This document shows, in pieces, positions 8,936-17,049 of a stretch of 45,323 bases of DNA; positions within the stretch are counted from its first letter, which is position 1, and each line of letters starts with the position of its first letter. The stretch lies in the NCBI GenBank assembly GCA_001898785.1, contig MKVE01000027.1, forward strand, positions 132,940 through 178,262. Direction: 5' to 3'. Both the position numbers and the translations under genes were made by a program. Below the pieces are notes generated by a model. The model was not told the origin of the DNA. It saw nothing but the letters and a program-made list of their open reading frames with translations, and made no database searches. This DNA comes from Chryseobacterium sp. 36-9. Its GTDB lineage: Bacteria; Bacteroidota; Bacteroidia; Flavobacteriales; Weeksellaceae.

Positions 8936-8986
8936 TGATTTGGCAATGTGATGGATTAATTTTCAAATCATCGCATTATCAAATTA
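8936..8986. repeat. imperfect intergenic palindrome
   Basis: The 18-nt arm at 8936-8953 pairs with 8969-8986 at 17 of 18 positions if G-U pairs are allowed (three wobbles, one mismatch) when read as plus-strand RNA. The loop is 15 nt. It fills the gap between the polyprenyl synthase and GSCFA genes. Tolerating wobbles on one strand hints at an RNA or single-strand fold. Confidence 0.6.
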
Positions 8987-8991
8987 TGATA

Positions 8992-9963
8992 TTAACTCTC
9001 TCTTCTCAAAAGATAATTAGCCAATTCCCGGAATGGTAATTTCTTTTCGTCAGAAAGATTAATTTTATCAAGGTAACTTTGTCCTATCTCGTTATGTTTC
9101 TGAATTAATCTCAGAACTTTATCATCTACTTTGGTTCTACGAAAGATTTTCTCTACACTGTAAACTTTGTCAACATTATCTGTTTTTTTAGAATACCAGT
9201 AATTCAGTTCAGATAATTCTTCTTCGTTGGCGTGTTCAAGTGCTAAGAGATAAAGAATTGTTTTTTTATTTTCGTAGATATCACCTGCATGTTTTTTTCC
9301 AAATTGTTCCTGATTTCCGAATACATCCAGATAATCATCCATAATCTGGAACGCAATCCCGATATGTTTCCCGAAGTTATACATCGCTTCTGCATCTTCT
9401 TCCGAAGCTCCTGCAATCAATGCACCGATCTGGAATGATGAAGCGCTTAAAACACCTGTTTTGAAGGTAATCATCTGGATATAATCATCGTAAGTCACAT
9501 TCGACATATTTTCAAAATTGATATCGAATTGTTGACCTTCACAAAGCACAGCTCCGGTCTCAGAAAATATTTTGATGCATTTTTTGAATAATTCCGGTTC
9601 CAGATCCTCAAAAAACTGATAAGCTTTAATTAACAAGGCGTCTCCGGAAAGAATACCAACATTGATCCCGTGAAGCGTGTGGATTGTTGGTTTGTTTCTT
9701 CTCAATGGTGCTTCATCCATAATATCATCATGGATCAATGTGAAATTGTGGAAGAATTCTATTGCCAAAGAAGGCTTCAAAGCTTTTTCCAGATCACCCT
9801 TAAACAGATCGCAAGCCATCAGAACCATAATCGGACGAAGTCTTTTTCCACCATGTGAGATGATGTAGTTCATTGGACTATACAACTCGTCCGGCTTGTT
9901 GGTGAAAGTATGTTTCTCTATAGCGTCCGCTACAATTTTCTGATACTGATCTAGAAATTCCAT
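8992..9963 (-). CDS. polyprenyl diphosphate synthase (class I trans-isoprenyl synthase)
   Basis: Builds linear isoprenyl diphosphates by adding isopentenyl diphosphate to allylic primers. Residues show GGKRLRP (38-44), the first Asp-rich motif HDDIMDEAPLRR (78-89) and the second DDYLD (209-213), with 'KTG' and 'GDIYENKKT' between and after. Length is 323 residues. The first motif is DDxxD with no two-residue insertion, and Phe74 lies five residues before it. By known rules an aromatic there favours a short product (C15-C20), but this is inference. Products could feed menaquinone or carotenoid synthesis. It has a well-formed own promoter just upstream (9984-10013, minus). Confidence 0.88.
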   Translation of the reverse strand: MEFLDQYQKIVADAIEKHTFTNKPDELYSPMNYIISHGGKRLRPIMVLMACDLFKGDLEKALKPSLAIEFFHNFTLIHDDIMDEAPLRRNKPTIHTLHGINVGILSGDALLIKAYQFFEDLEPELFKKCIKIFSETGAVLCEGQQFDINFENMSNVTYDDYIQMITFKTGVLSASSFQIGALIAGASEEDAEAMYNFGKHIGIAFQIMDDYLDVFGNQEQFGKKHAGDIYENKKTILYLLALEHANEEELSELNYWYSKKTDNVDKVYSVEKIFRRTKVDDKVLRLIQKHNEIGQSYLDKINLSDEKKLPFRELANYLLRRES

Positions 9964-9983
9964 TTAAAAAAACTTGTTTACGG

Positions 9984-10013
9984 CAAAAATACGATTTTTA
10001 AATACTTTTCAAA
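9984..10013 (-). promoter_or_regulatory. Bacteroidota-type promoter for the polyprenyl synthase
   Basis: On the minus strand TTTG (10010-10013) is followed after 18 nt by TATTTTTG (9984-9991), matching -33/-7 consensus. The start codon at 9963 is about 20 nt downstream. The -33 box abuts the terminator of the gene upstream. Confidence 0.7.
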
Positions 10014-10014
10014 T

Positions 10015-10045
10015 AAAATACTCCGACAAACTGCCAGAGTATTTT
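10015..10045 (-). terminator. intrinsic terminator of the Kelch/T9SS gene
   Basis: AAAATACTC (10015-10023) and GAGTATTTT (10037-10045) are perfect arms. In minus-strand RNA the stem extends inward with two G-U pairs (CUCUGGC with GUCGGAG) to about 13 bp and a 5-nt loop. It lies 36 nt beyond the stop at 10082. Confidence 0.75.
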
Positions 10046-10081
10046 GTTTAAAGATGACTTCGATATTTTAACTAATAATTA

Positions 10082-11332
10082 TCAATTCCTTATCTGAATT
10101 TTTCTTGAAACCGAGTTTTGATTTTGTTTCAAATTAATAATATATAGCCCGGATTTAAAACCTTCATTTGCTAATGAAACGAAATGCATTCCTTTTTTAT
10201 CCGAGATTTTTTTTTCTTTTTTGATTTTTCTGCCTTGCATATCCCATATTGTAAGATATGTTTCTCCATTTTCTGAGAGACAAAAATTAATCCCCGGACG
10301 ATTTCCGCTTATCGTTTTCATATTTTTCAGTTGGCAGGTTTCAGAATTATCAGAAACAGATAAATTTTCCTGATTATAGATCTCCGTTTTTTTCAAATAT
10401 TGCTGCTCAAATCCTCCGGAACAAATCAATTTCCAATTGCCATTCAGAAAAACTGAAGCTGCATTTCCCGTATTCCAAGCTGTGGGCTTATTCGTTAATT
10501 GCGACCAGGTATTATTTTCAACGTCAAAAAAATAATTTTCATTGGTATAAGTATCAAATGTATTATCGGTTGTTCCTCCTATAAGAATCAGTCCATTGTT
10601 CCAAGGCTGAAGTTCAAAAAAGGTTCTTGTCTGGCCGGGAAAAGAAGTTCCTTGTGTCCAATTGATAACCGAACGATTATTCTGATCTATCTCTCCAATC
10701 CAAACGTTGTTCCAATAAGTTGTAGAGAAAGTACCATTAGAACCGCCAACATAAACCAATTTGTTACCCGAAATAGAAACTGCACCATAGGAAAGTGAAG
10801 TTCCCGGAGAGGGAACTGGATTACATTCCCGCCATTTGTTTTTGTTGATATTATAGACAAAGGTTTTTTCCGAGTTATAACTTCCTACCACATAGATTAA
10901 ACTGTCTTGGTAAGGGACCGCATCTCCATCTGTAAAAGACCTTGGAAAATCTGCTGCATTATTCCACAAATCATTTTCTATATTATACTTATAAACTTTT
11001 CTAGTAACAGTTCCCGGTGTTGTGACCATTCCTCCGATGATGAAAATATTGTCTCCTATTCTTGCGCTTGCTGCGCCTAAAATCGGTGTTGGAACATTTT
11101 GTTTTGCATCCCAAACATTGGTTTTGATATTGTAACGGTAGGTTTTGTTGGAAATAATTCCCTGATCATTCCTGCCACCAATAATATACATATAGGCATT
11201 ATCATTCGGATCAGTGTAAGAAATTGTATTTCCTGCTCTGATTCCTTCCGGCATATCTGCTCCTATTGTCCATTGTCCAAAGAAAACCCCGCAAAAGACA
11301 AACAATAAAATAAATGGTAATAATTTTTTCAT
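10082..11332 (-). CDS. secreted Kelch-repeat protein with T9SS type A sorting domain
   Basis: A 416-residue exported protein. The signal peptide is MKKLLPFILLFVFCGVFFGQ, reached from the ATG at 11332. An upstream in-frame ATG (11413) would add 27 residues without signal-peptide character. Kelch blades recur through about residues 20-320: 'YMYIIGGRNDQG', 'NIFIIGGMV', 'SLIYVVGSYN', 'KLVYVGGSNG' and 'GLILIGGTTDN', each followed by a 'NVWD/NLWNN/NTWSQ' strand. The last 80 residues carry a type A C-terminal domain ('LTIWDMQGRKIKKEKK', 'SGLYIINL', ending 'RKIQIRN') for export and anchoring by T9SS. It is monocistronic with its own terminator. A surface binding propeller is likely; the ligand is unknown. 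Confidence 0.82.
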   Translation of the reverse strand: MKKLLPFILLFVFCGVFFGQWTIGADMPEGIRAGNTISYTDPNDNAYMYIIGGRNDQGIISNKTYRYNIKTNVWDAKQNVPTPILGAASARIGDNIFIIGGMVTTPGTVTRKVYKYNIENDLWNNAADFPRSFTDGDAVPYQDSLIYVVGSYNSEKTFVYNINKNKWRECNPVPSPGTSLSYGAVSISGNKLVYVGGSNGTFSTTYWNNVWIGEIDQNNRSVINWTQGTSFPGQTRTFFELQPWNNGLILIGGTTDNTFDTYTNENYFFDVENNTWSQLTNKPTAWNTGNAASVFLNGNWKLICSGGFEQQYLKKTEIYNQENLSVSDNSETCQLKNMKTISGNRPGINFCLSENGETYLTIWDMQGRKIKKEKKISDKKGMHFVSLANEGFKSGLYIINLKQNQNSVSRKIQIRN

Positions 11333-11533
11333 TTTTTTATTAAAATTAATTAGTAAAAAAGATTGAAAAGACCGAGTTGCAGTACAAAACCTAAAGAGAT
11401 TCATATACACCATTTTTTAATCTTTTTATAACATCCAGGCTGTTGATTTGAAAAATGTAGCCGTTGGTATATTCAAAAGTGTAATTGGTTAAAATTATTA
11501 ACATCTGAAAGTTAAAAGATGTAGTTTTACCTT

Positions 11534-12598
11534 ATGAAAAAACGGTTTGTCAGACATTTCACATTTTGGTTATTCTATTTGGTATTAGAAGTTTACACAG
11601 AATATTACTGGATGGAAATCCAGTACAAGCAATCTGTATATTCAACATTTGTTCACGCATTATTAGAGGAATTTTTGACGATATTAATCATCAAAATGCC
11701 GATGGGATATTTAATGCTGAATTTAATTTCAAGATTCAGAAACAAGAAAAATAACCTCAGATTGATTATTTTATTATCATTGATATTAATTGCATTTTCG
11801 GTTTTGGGTTATCTGTTTTTAGTTTACTTTATTGTGCCTTACATTTATCCGCATCTCAAGATTGTAGGAATATACGGTTACGGTGGAATGCTGAATTCTT
11901 TTATGGATAAGATTTTCCTGGCGTGTGTGATGATTGCTCTTTATGAATATTCAGCCGGTCAAAAAATGAAACAGCGCGAGTTAATATTAATAAAAGAAAA
12001 AACCGAAGCAGAACTGAGCTTTCTAAAATCTCAAATCAATCCACACTTTTTGTTTAATACTTTGAATAATATTTATGCTCTAGCAAGAGAAAAATCAGAT
12101 AAAACGGCTGATATTATTTTAAAATTATCCGGCCTTCTGCGGTTTATGCTATATGAAACCAGGGGAAAATTTGTTCCTATTTCCAAAGAGATTCAGTTCA
12201 TCAATACTTATCTGCAAATACAGAAAATCCGTTTTGATGACCGATTGAAAATCGAATTTGAAAATCTTATAGACAATAAAGAAAAATTGGTTTTACCTTT
12301 GATACTAATTCCGTTTTTGGAGAATGCTTTCAAACACGGTGCAAGCGAAAGTACAGATAAAAAGTTTATAAACATCAATATCGAACTCAAAGGTAATATA
12401 TTGAACTACAGCATCATTAATTCTTTTGAAAATAATGAGATTGAAAAAAATACAGGTATTGGTCTGATTAATTTTGAAAGACAGCTGAAACTGGTTTACA
12501 ATGATTTTCGTTTGCAAACCGGAGCAGAAAATAATATATTCACAGCATCACTCTATGTTAACCTGAATTCTTATGAACCTGAAATGTATAATAATTGA
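11534..12598 (+). CDS. LytS/YehU-type membrane sensor histidine kinase
   Basis: A 354-residue kinase with about four transmembrane segments in residues 9-135 and no large periplasmic sensor. A coiled linker follows, then the His_kinase domain: 'FLKSQINPHFLFNTLNNI' with phospho-accepting His171, the ATP-binding N-box FLENAFKHGA (261-270) and a short G-box 'NTGIGLINFERQL'. This architecture belongs to the LytS/YehU class that pairs with LytTR regulators. Its 3' end overlaps the regulator gene by 26 bp in another frame, so the two are translationally coupled. The signal sensed cannot be read from sequence. Membrane helices alone may sense membrane or small hydrophobic cues. Confidence 0.9.
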   Translation: MKKRFVRHFTFWLFYLVLEVYTEYYWMEIQYKQSVYSTFVHALLEEFLTILIIKMPMGYLMLNLISRFRNKKNNLRLIILLSLILIAFSVLGYLFLVYFIVPYIYPHLKIVGIYGYGGMLNSFMDKIFLACVMIALYEYSAGQKMKQRELILIKEKTEAELSFLKSQINPHFLFNTLNNIYALAREKSDKTADIILKLSGLLRFMLYETRGKFVPISKEIQFINTYLQIQKIRFDDRLKIEFENLIDNKEKLVLPLILIPFLENAFKHGASESTDKKFININIELKGNILNYSIINSFENNEIEKNTGIGLINFERQLKLVYNDFRLQTGAENNIFTASLYVNLNSYEPEMYNN

Positions 12599-13262
12599 AG
12601 ATGAACCGCTAGCTGTGAATGTAATGAAAGATTACATCCAGCAGATTCCTTTTCTGGAACTCATAGCCGTCTGCAATGATGCAATAAGTGCAATGCAGAA
12701 GCTGAGTGAGCATCAAATCGATCTGATGTTTCTTGATTTGCATCTGCCGAAAGTCAAAGGCCTTGATTTCTTAGCTGCCATCAAAAATCCGCCAAAAGTG
12801 ATTATTACGACAGCCTATCACGAATTTGCCGTGGAGAGTTATAAATATCAGGTTTTGGATTATCTTTTGAAACCCATTGAATTTGAAAGATTTGTGACTT
12901 CTGTTCTGAAAGCTTTACCCGTGGACTCAAAATCAGATAATCAAAAAACAAATGAACCTGAATTTCTTTTCTTTACGGTTAATAAGAAAAGAGCAAAAAT
13001 TCAGGTTAGTGAGATTCTTTATATAGAAAGTCAAAAAGAGAACATTAAGATTGTTCTAAAAGAAAAGACAATCATTACCCGGCACTCTATTAGCGAACTT
13101 GAAAAAACTCTGCCTTCGGATTTTATTCGTATCCATAGGTCTTTTATTATTTCAAAAAACAAAATAGATACCTTTGATTCCCAATCTGTAGAAATTCAAA
13201 ACAAATCAATTCCTATAGGAAGAAACTATAAAAACTATATTAAAGATTTATTAGAATATTAA
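12573..13262 (+). CDS. LytR/AlgR-family response regulator (REC-LytTR)
   Basis: A 229-residue transcription factor. The receiver domain (1-120) has acidic-pocket residues Glu9/Asp10, phospho-acceptor Asp55 in 'LMFLDLHLP', Thr80 in 'VIITTAYHE' and Lys100 in 'DYLLKPI'. From about 130 the LytTR DNA-binding domain follows ('FFTVNKKRAKIQVSEILYIE', 'IITRHSISELEKTLP', 'FIRIHRSFIISKNKI'). It starts inside the kinase gene (26-bp overlap), the usual arrangement for a cognate pair. Its stop codon overlaps the stop of the convergent PiT gene, so there is no room for a terminator between them. Target genes are unknown. Confidence 0.92.
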   Translation: MNLKCIIIEDEPLAVNVMKDYIQQIPFLELIAVCNDAISAMQKLSEHQIDLMFLDLHLPKVKGLDFLAAIKNPPKVIITTAYHEFAVESYKYQVLDYLLKPIEFERFVTSVLKALPVDSKSDNQKTNEPEFLFFTVNKKRAKIQVSEILYIESQKENIKIVLKEKTIITRHSISELEKTLPSDFIRIHRSFIISKNKIDTFDSQSVEIQNKSIPIGRNYKNYIKDLLEY

Positions 13263-14401
13263 AAAAACAACACTACAATCAGATAAGTAATCCCTGCGAT
13301 AATTGCACTAATTGGAATTGTAAGTACCCAAGCCCAAAGTAAACTAACGGTAACACCCCATCTTACAGCTGATACTCTTTTTGTTAATCCAACACCAATG
13401 ATTGATCCTGTAATGGTATGAGTTGTAGAAACCGGGATTCCCAAATGATCTGTAATAAATAATGTCACAGCACCTGCCGTTTCAGCGCTTACCCCTTCCA
13501 AAGGTGTTACTTTTGTAATTCTTGTCCCCATTGTTTTAATGATTTTCCAACCACCACTCATTGTTCCAAGACCTATTGCTAAGAATGACACAAACGGTAC
13601 CCAAAGGTAATGCTGTGCAAAATAGGCAAATCTCTCGGATTCAGGAATGCTAAGATATTGTGGGTCGTGTATCATATTAACATGAAAATAGATCATTGCT
13701 GCGCCAATAATTCCCATTACCTTCTGTGCATCATTGGTTCCGTGACCAAGACTGAATAATGCTGATGAAACCAACTGCAGCTTTTTAAATGCACGTTCTG
13801 CCTTGTGAGGATTTGATCTCTTGCAGATGTTTACAATAATCAATGTGATGATAATGGAAACAAACATTCCGATAAAAGGCGCCAGGAATATGAAAAGGAA
13901 AATCGGAATTACAACTTTATACTTAACGATATTTTGTGAGAACAGCTGTTTGAAAGACTGTGTCACAGTTTCGAAAAATGAATATTCCGGGTGCGTCTGT
14001 GTGATCACATGGTAATCTGTAATCAAAGCATGCATCAAAGCAGCTCCGATAAAGCCACCAATTAATGTATGCGATGATGATGACGGAATCCCGAACCACC
14101 AGGTAAACAGATTCCAGGCAATGGCTGCTACTAATCCAGCGAATATTACTTCCAGTGTGATGAAGTTTTCATCCACGGTTTTTGCAATCGTATTACCAAT
14201 TTTGAACTCGCCAACGACATAAGCGGCGATAAAAAAAGCAGCAAAGTTCCAGAGTGCTGCCCAAAGAACTGCCTGAAAAGGCGTCAAAACTTTTGTAGAA
14301 ACAATGGTGGCGATAGAGTTAGCCGCATCGTGGAAACCATTGATAAAGTCAAATATTAGCGCTAATGCGATAATAATAATTAGTAGAATTGGAAATTCCA
14401 T
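13259..14401 (-). CDS. pit: PiT-family inorganic phosphate transporter
   Basis: A 380-residue inner-membrane transporter that imports phosphate with a cation. Both inverted PiT signatures are present: GFHDAANSIAT (22-32) and 'LGHGTNDAQKVMG' near 218-230. About ten hydrophobic helices cover the rest, including the C-terminal 'LGIPVSTTHTITGSIIG' half-signature. The gene lies 24 bp downstream of the DUF47 gene on the same strand, the common DUF47-PiT pairing in which the small PhoU-like protein is thought to modulate the transporter. Its stop overlaps that of the LytTR regulator by 4 nt, giving tail-to-tail overlap. Family is secure; whether the symported ion is H+ or Na+ is not shown. Confidence 0.93.
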   Translation of the reverse strand: MEFPILLIIIIALALIFDFINGFHDAANSIATIVSTKVLTPFQAVLWAALWNFAAFFIAAYVVGEFKIGNTIAKTVDENFITLEVIFAGLVAAIAWNLFTWWFGIPSSSSHTLIGGFIGAALMHALITDYHVITQTHPEYSFFETVTQSFKQLFSQNIVKYKVVIPIFLFIFLAPFIGMFVSIIITLIIVNICKRSNPHKAERAFKKLQLVSSALFSLGHGTNDAQKVMGIIGAAMIYFHVNMIHDPQYLSIPESERFAYFAQHYLWVPFVSFLAIGLGTMSGGWKIIKTMGTRITKVTPLEGVSAETAGAVTLFITDHLGIPVSTTHTITGSIIGVGLTKRVSAVRWGVTVSLLWAWVLTIPISAIIAGITYLIVVLFF

Positions 14402-14425
14402 TCGTTTTATTTTTTGGTCTCGCGC

Positions 14426-15064
14426 TTATGCGTATTTGATAACTATGCTTTCCATTGTGTTGGCAACATCTTCTGCTTTATCCGTAACGATCTCCAGATA
14501 ATCCAGAATAGATTTTTGCTTAATGATCAAGATAGCGTCATTAGTCTCAAACAGTTTTACAATAGCCTGGCTCAAAACGTCATCTGCGATATTCTCGTAT
14601 GAATTGATCTTGATACAAGATTCTCTCACCTCATCAGGATTTTTGAAATCTTTTAGATTTTCCAAAGCTTTCTTAATTTCGAGACAAGATTTGTGGATCA
14701 GTAATGAAAACTCCGAGTAAACCTTATTGTCCGGGCTTTTATATAAATAAATATATTTTGCAGAAGCATAGATATAATCTGCGATATCATCTAAACCAGA
14801 AGCTAGATAATTGATATCTTCTCTGTCAAACGGTGTGATGAAATTTTCTCCCAATTGTACAAAAATCTCATGCGTAAGATCATCCAATTTGTGTTCGTAA
14901 TCACTCATCTGATTCAACAGTGTTTCGTCATTGATATCAAACTCTAATAAACCTTCATGAAAAGTTTTTGACATCTCTACCAGGTTATCCGCTACGCGAA
15001 GAAACAAATCAAAAAAGATTTTATCTTTTGGCTGGAAAGCTCTGAAAATATTACCTATTCCCAT
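14426..15064 (-). CDS. DUF47 (PhoU-like) phosphate transport accessory protein
   Basis: A 212-residue all-helical cytoplasmic protein matching the DUF47/PhoU-related family. It begins MGIGNIFRAFQPKDKIFF, then has helices with acidic metal-binding patterns such as 'DYEHKLDDLTHEIF', 'DREDINYLASGLDDIADYI' and 'INSYENIADDVLSQAI'. I chose the ATG at 15064; an upstream in-frame start adds 13 hydrophobic residues (MFFIIFAEINIIK) that are not family-like. It is immediately upstream of and probably co-transcribed with the PiT gene, supporting a role in controlling phosphate uptake. No DNA-binding domain is present. Confidence 0.9.
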   Translation of the reverse strand: MGIGNIFRAFQPKDKIFFDLFLRVADNLVEMSKTFHEGLLEFDINDETLLNQMSDYEHKLDDLTHEIFVQLGENFITPFDREDINYLASGLDDIADYIYASAKYIYLYKSPDNKVYSEFSLLIHKSCLEIKKALENLKDFKNPDEVRESCIKINSYENIADDVLSQAIVKLFETNDAILIIKQKSILDYLEIVTDKAEDVANTMESIVIKYA

Positions 15065-15152
15065 TTTTATAATGTTAATTTCTGCAAATATGATAAAAAA
15101 CAAAAGGCGATGAAAATTTTTATGTTAAATAATTATTAAGATTAAAAACAAG

Positions 15153-15178
15153 AAAAACCTGTTGATTAACAGGTTTTT
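15153..15178 (-). terminator. intrinsic terminator of the DEAD-box gene
   Basis: AAAAACCTGTT (15153-15163) and AACAGGTTTTT (15168-15178) form an 11-bp stem with a GATT loop. It lies 38 nt past the helicase stop and ahead of the DUF47 gene, so it ends the helicase transcript on the minus strand. Confidence 0.88.
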
Positions 15179-15215
15179 ACATAATAATTTTCTAATTATA
15201 AACAAATATTGTTCA

Positions 15216-16910
15216 TTAATTTGCAACTTCTGCACGCATTTCTTTTCCCCGAAATTTCATACTAGTTAATCCATCCAAAACTTCATTCTTGAATGACTTT
15301 TCGATTTCAAAGAAACTGAACTTGTCCAAGATTTCGATATCACCAATGTCAGCTCTCTTTTTGGATTTGGAAGTTGCCTTGTTGATGATCTCCAACATAT
15401 CCATTTTTTTCAGTTGGTCTCTTTTTCCAAGATTGAAGAAGAATCTTACCATATCCTCATTCTTTCTTCTCGGTTTTCCACCTCTGTCATTTCTATCATT
15501 TCGGTCTCTTCTTTCTCTTTTTTCACCATTTCTCTCACGCTCTCTTCCTCTTTCTCTTCTGCTACCTCTATCGTCTCCTCTAGTATTGAATTCTTGCTGT
15601 TGGATATCGTTTCTGTCTTTATAATAAGTCGCAAGATCTTTCAGTTGGAATTGTAGTAACTGATGAACCAATTCTTCTTTAGTAAAGCTGGAAAGATCAG
15701 GAATCAAAGAATCATCAAACTCGAATATGTCTTCGTGTTCTGTCAATAATTTTTCGAAAACACCGCCAACCTGAGCTTTGATAATATCTTTTCCTGTAGG
15801 GATTTTCTTCTCCTCGATTTCGATTTTAGTTTCAGATTTGATTTGCTTCAATTTTCTGCTTTCTTCCGGCTTGATTAATGCCATAGAAATCCCGTCTTTT
15901 CCTGCACGTCCTGTTCTACCACTTCTGTGAACAAAAACTTCCGGATCATCTGGTAAAGAAAAATGGACAACGTGCGTCAAAGAATCCACATCCAAACCTC
16001 TAGCTGCAACGTCTGTCGCAACCAGGATATCAATGTTTTTCAATCTGAATTTCTTCATCACCGTATCTCTCTGTGCTTGCGAAAGATCACCGTGAAGAGC
16101 ATCTGCAGCATAACCGTTTTGCATCAGGAAGTCTGCAACTTCCTGAGTTTCCATCCTGGTTCTGCAAAAGATAATTGAGTATTGGTTCGGATTAGCATCA
16201 ATCAATCGCTTCAAAGTCTCTTTTTTCTGCCTGTAACCAACCACATAATATTCGTGCTTGATATTTTTCTTAACCGCATTGATAGACCCAACAGAAATTC
16301 TGTGAGGATTCGTCAAATAATTTTTAGAGATACGTTCTACTTCTTTGTTCATCGTTGCAGAGAATAAAAAAGTCTGTTTTGTATCCGGAGTTTCGCTAAG
16401 AATTGTTTCCAAATCATCTTTGAACCCCATTGATAACATTTCGTCAGCTTCATCCAAAACTACCCATTGTACTTCAGAAAAATCTAAAGCTTTTCTGCCG
16501 ATCATATCGATCACACGCCCCGGAGTTCCCACAATGATTTGCGGTTTGTCTCTCAAAGATCTGATCTGATCCATAATACTGCTACCACCATAAACTGCTG
16601 TAGTTTTGATGTTTTTCAGGTATTTTGTATAATTTTTGATGTCTTTGGTAATCTGAAGGCAAAGTTCACGAGTAGGGCAAAGCACCAATAATTGGATTTT
16701 ACGACTGTTGTCGTCTATCATATCCAAAATCGGAAGCGAAAATGCTGCTGTTTTGCCTGTTCCTGTTGCCGCAAGTGCGATGAGATCGCGAGTATCTGTA
16801 GAGATAAAAGGAATAGTCTGTTTTTGGATTTCTGTCGGCTCTACGAAGCCGAGGTCGCCAATCGCCTGAAGAACTTCAGCGCTAAGATTGGATTCCGTAA
16901 ATAAATTCAT
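15216..16910 (-). CDS. DEAD-box RNA helicase with DbpA-like RNA-binding domain (DeaD/CshA type)
   Basis: A 564-residue ATP-dependent RNA helicase. Core motifs are AATGTGKT (47-54), 'CPTREL' (78-83), 'VGTPGRV' (127-133), DEAD (153-156), 'FSATM' and 'HRSGRTGRAG'. An Arg/Asp/Gly-rich low-complexity linker follows (about 440-480, repeated RGRERERN-like runs). The C-terminal 75 residues match the DbpA RNA-binding fold ('MVRFFFNLGKRDQLKKMDML'). The combination is typical of DeaD/CshA proteins acting in ribosome assembly and mRNA decay, often cold-induced. It differs from the 5854 helicase in having the RNA-binding domain. It has a strong promoter (16933-16963) and its own terminator, so it is monocistronic. 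Confidence 0.92.
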   Translation of the reverse strand: MNLFTESNLSAEVLQAIGDLGFVEPTEIQKQTIPFISTDTRDLIALAATGTGKTAAFSLPILDMIDDNSRKIQLLVLCPTRELCLQITKDIKNYTKYLKNIKTTAVYGGSSIMDQIRSLRDKPQIIVGTPGRVIDMIGRKALDFSEVQWVVLDEADEMLSMGFKDDLETILSETPDTKQTFLFSATMNKEVERISKNYLTNPHRISVGSINAVKKNIKHEYYVVGYRQKKETLKRLIDANPNQYSIIFCRTRMETQEVADFLMQNGYAADALHGDLSQAQRDTVMKKFRLKNIDILVATDVAARGLDVDSLTHVVHFSLPDDPEVFVHRSGRTGRAGKDGISMALIKPEESRKLKQIKSETKIEIEEKKIPTGKDIIKAQVGGVFEKLLTEHEDIFEFDDSLIPDLSSFTKEELVHQLLQFQLKDLATYYKDRNDIQQQEFNTRGDDRGSRRERGRERERNGEKRERRDRNDRNDRGGKPRRKNEDMVRFFFNLGKRDQLKKMDMLEIINKATSKSKKRADIGDIEILDKFSFFEIEKSFKNEVLDGLTSMKFRGKEMRAEVAN

Positions 16911-16932
16911 TTAAAGATCGTCTAATTTGCTG

Positions 16933-16963
16933 CAAAGATACGAATTTTATTTTTGATAACAAA
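16933..16963 (-). promoter_or_regulatory. Bacteroidota-type promoter of the DEAD-box gene
   Basis: Minus strand: TTTG (16960-16963), 19 nt, then TATCTTTG (16933-16940). Both boxes and the spacing fit the -33/-7 consensus. The start codon at 16910 is about 22 nt beyond the -7 box, leaving a short leader. Confidence 0.78.
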
Positions 16964-17049
16964 ACGACTTCTTTTTTAACGATTCTTTATTACAGAAAAT
17001 TAATATTGGGAAGTTAAATAATTACTGAATATAAAAAGTATTAATTCAT

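Noticed and set aside
15446-15634. Repetitive Glu/Arg-rich short frames in the second DEAD-box gene
   Set aside because: These are out-of-frame readings of the RG-rich linker of the helicase.
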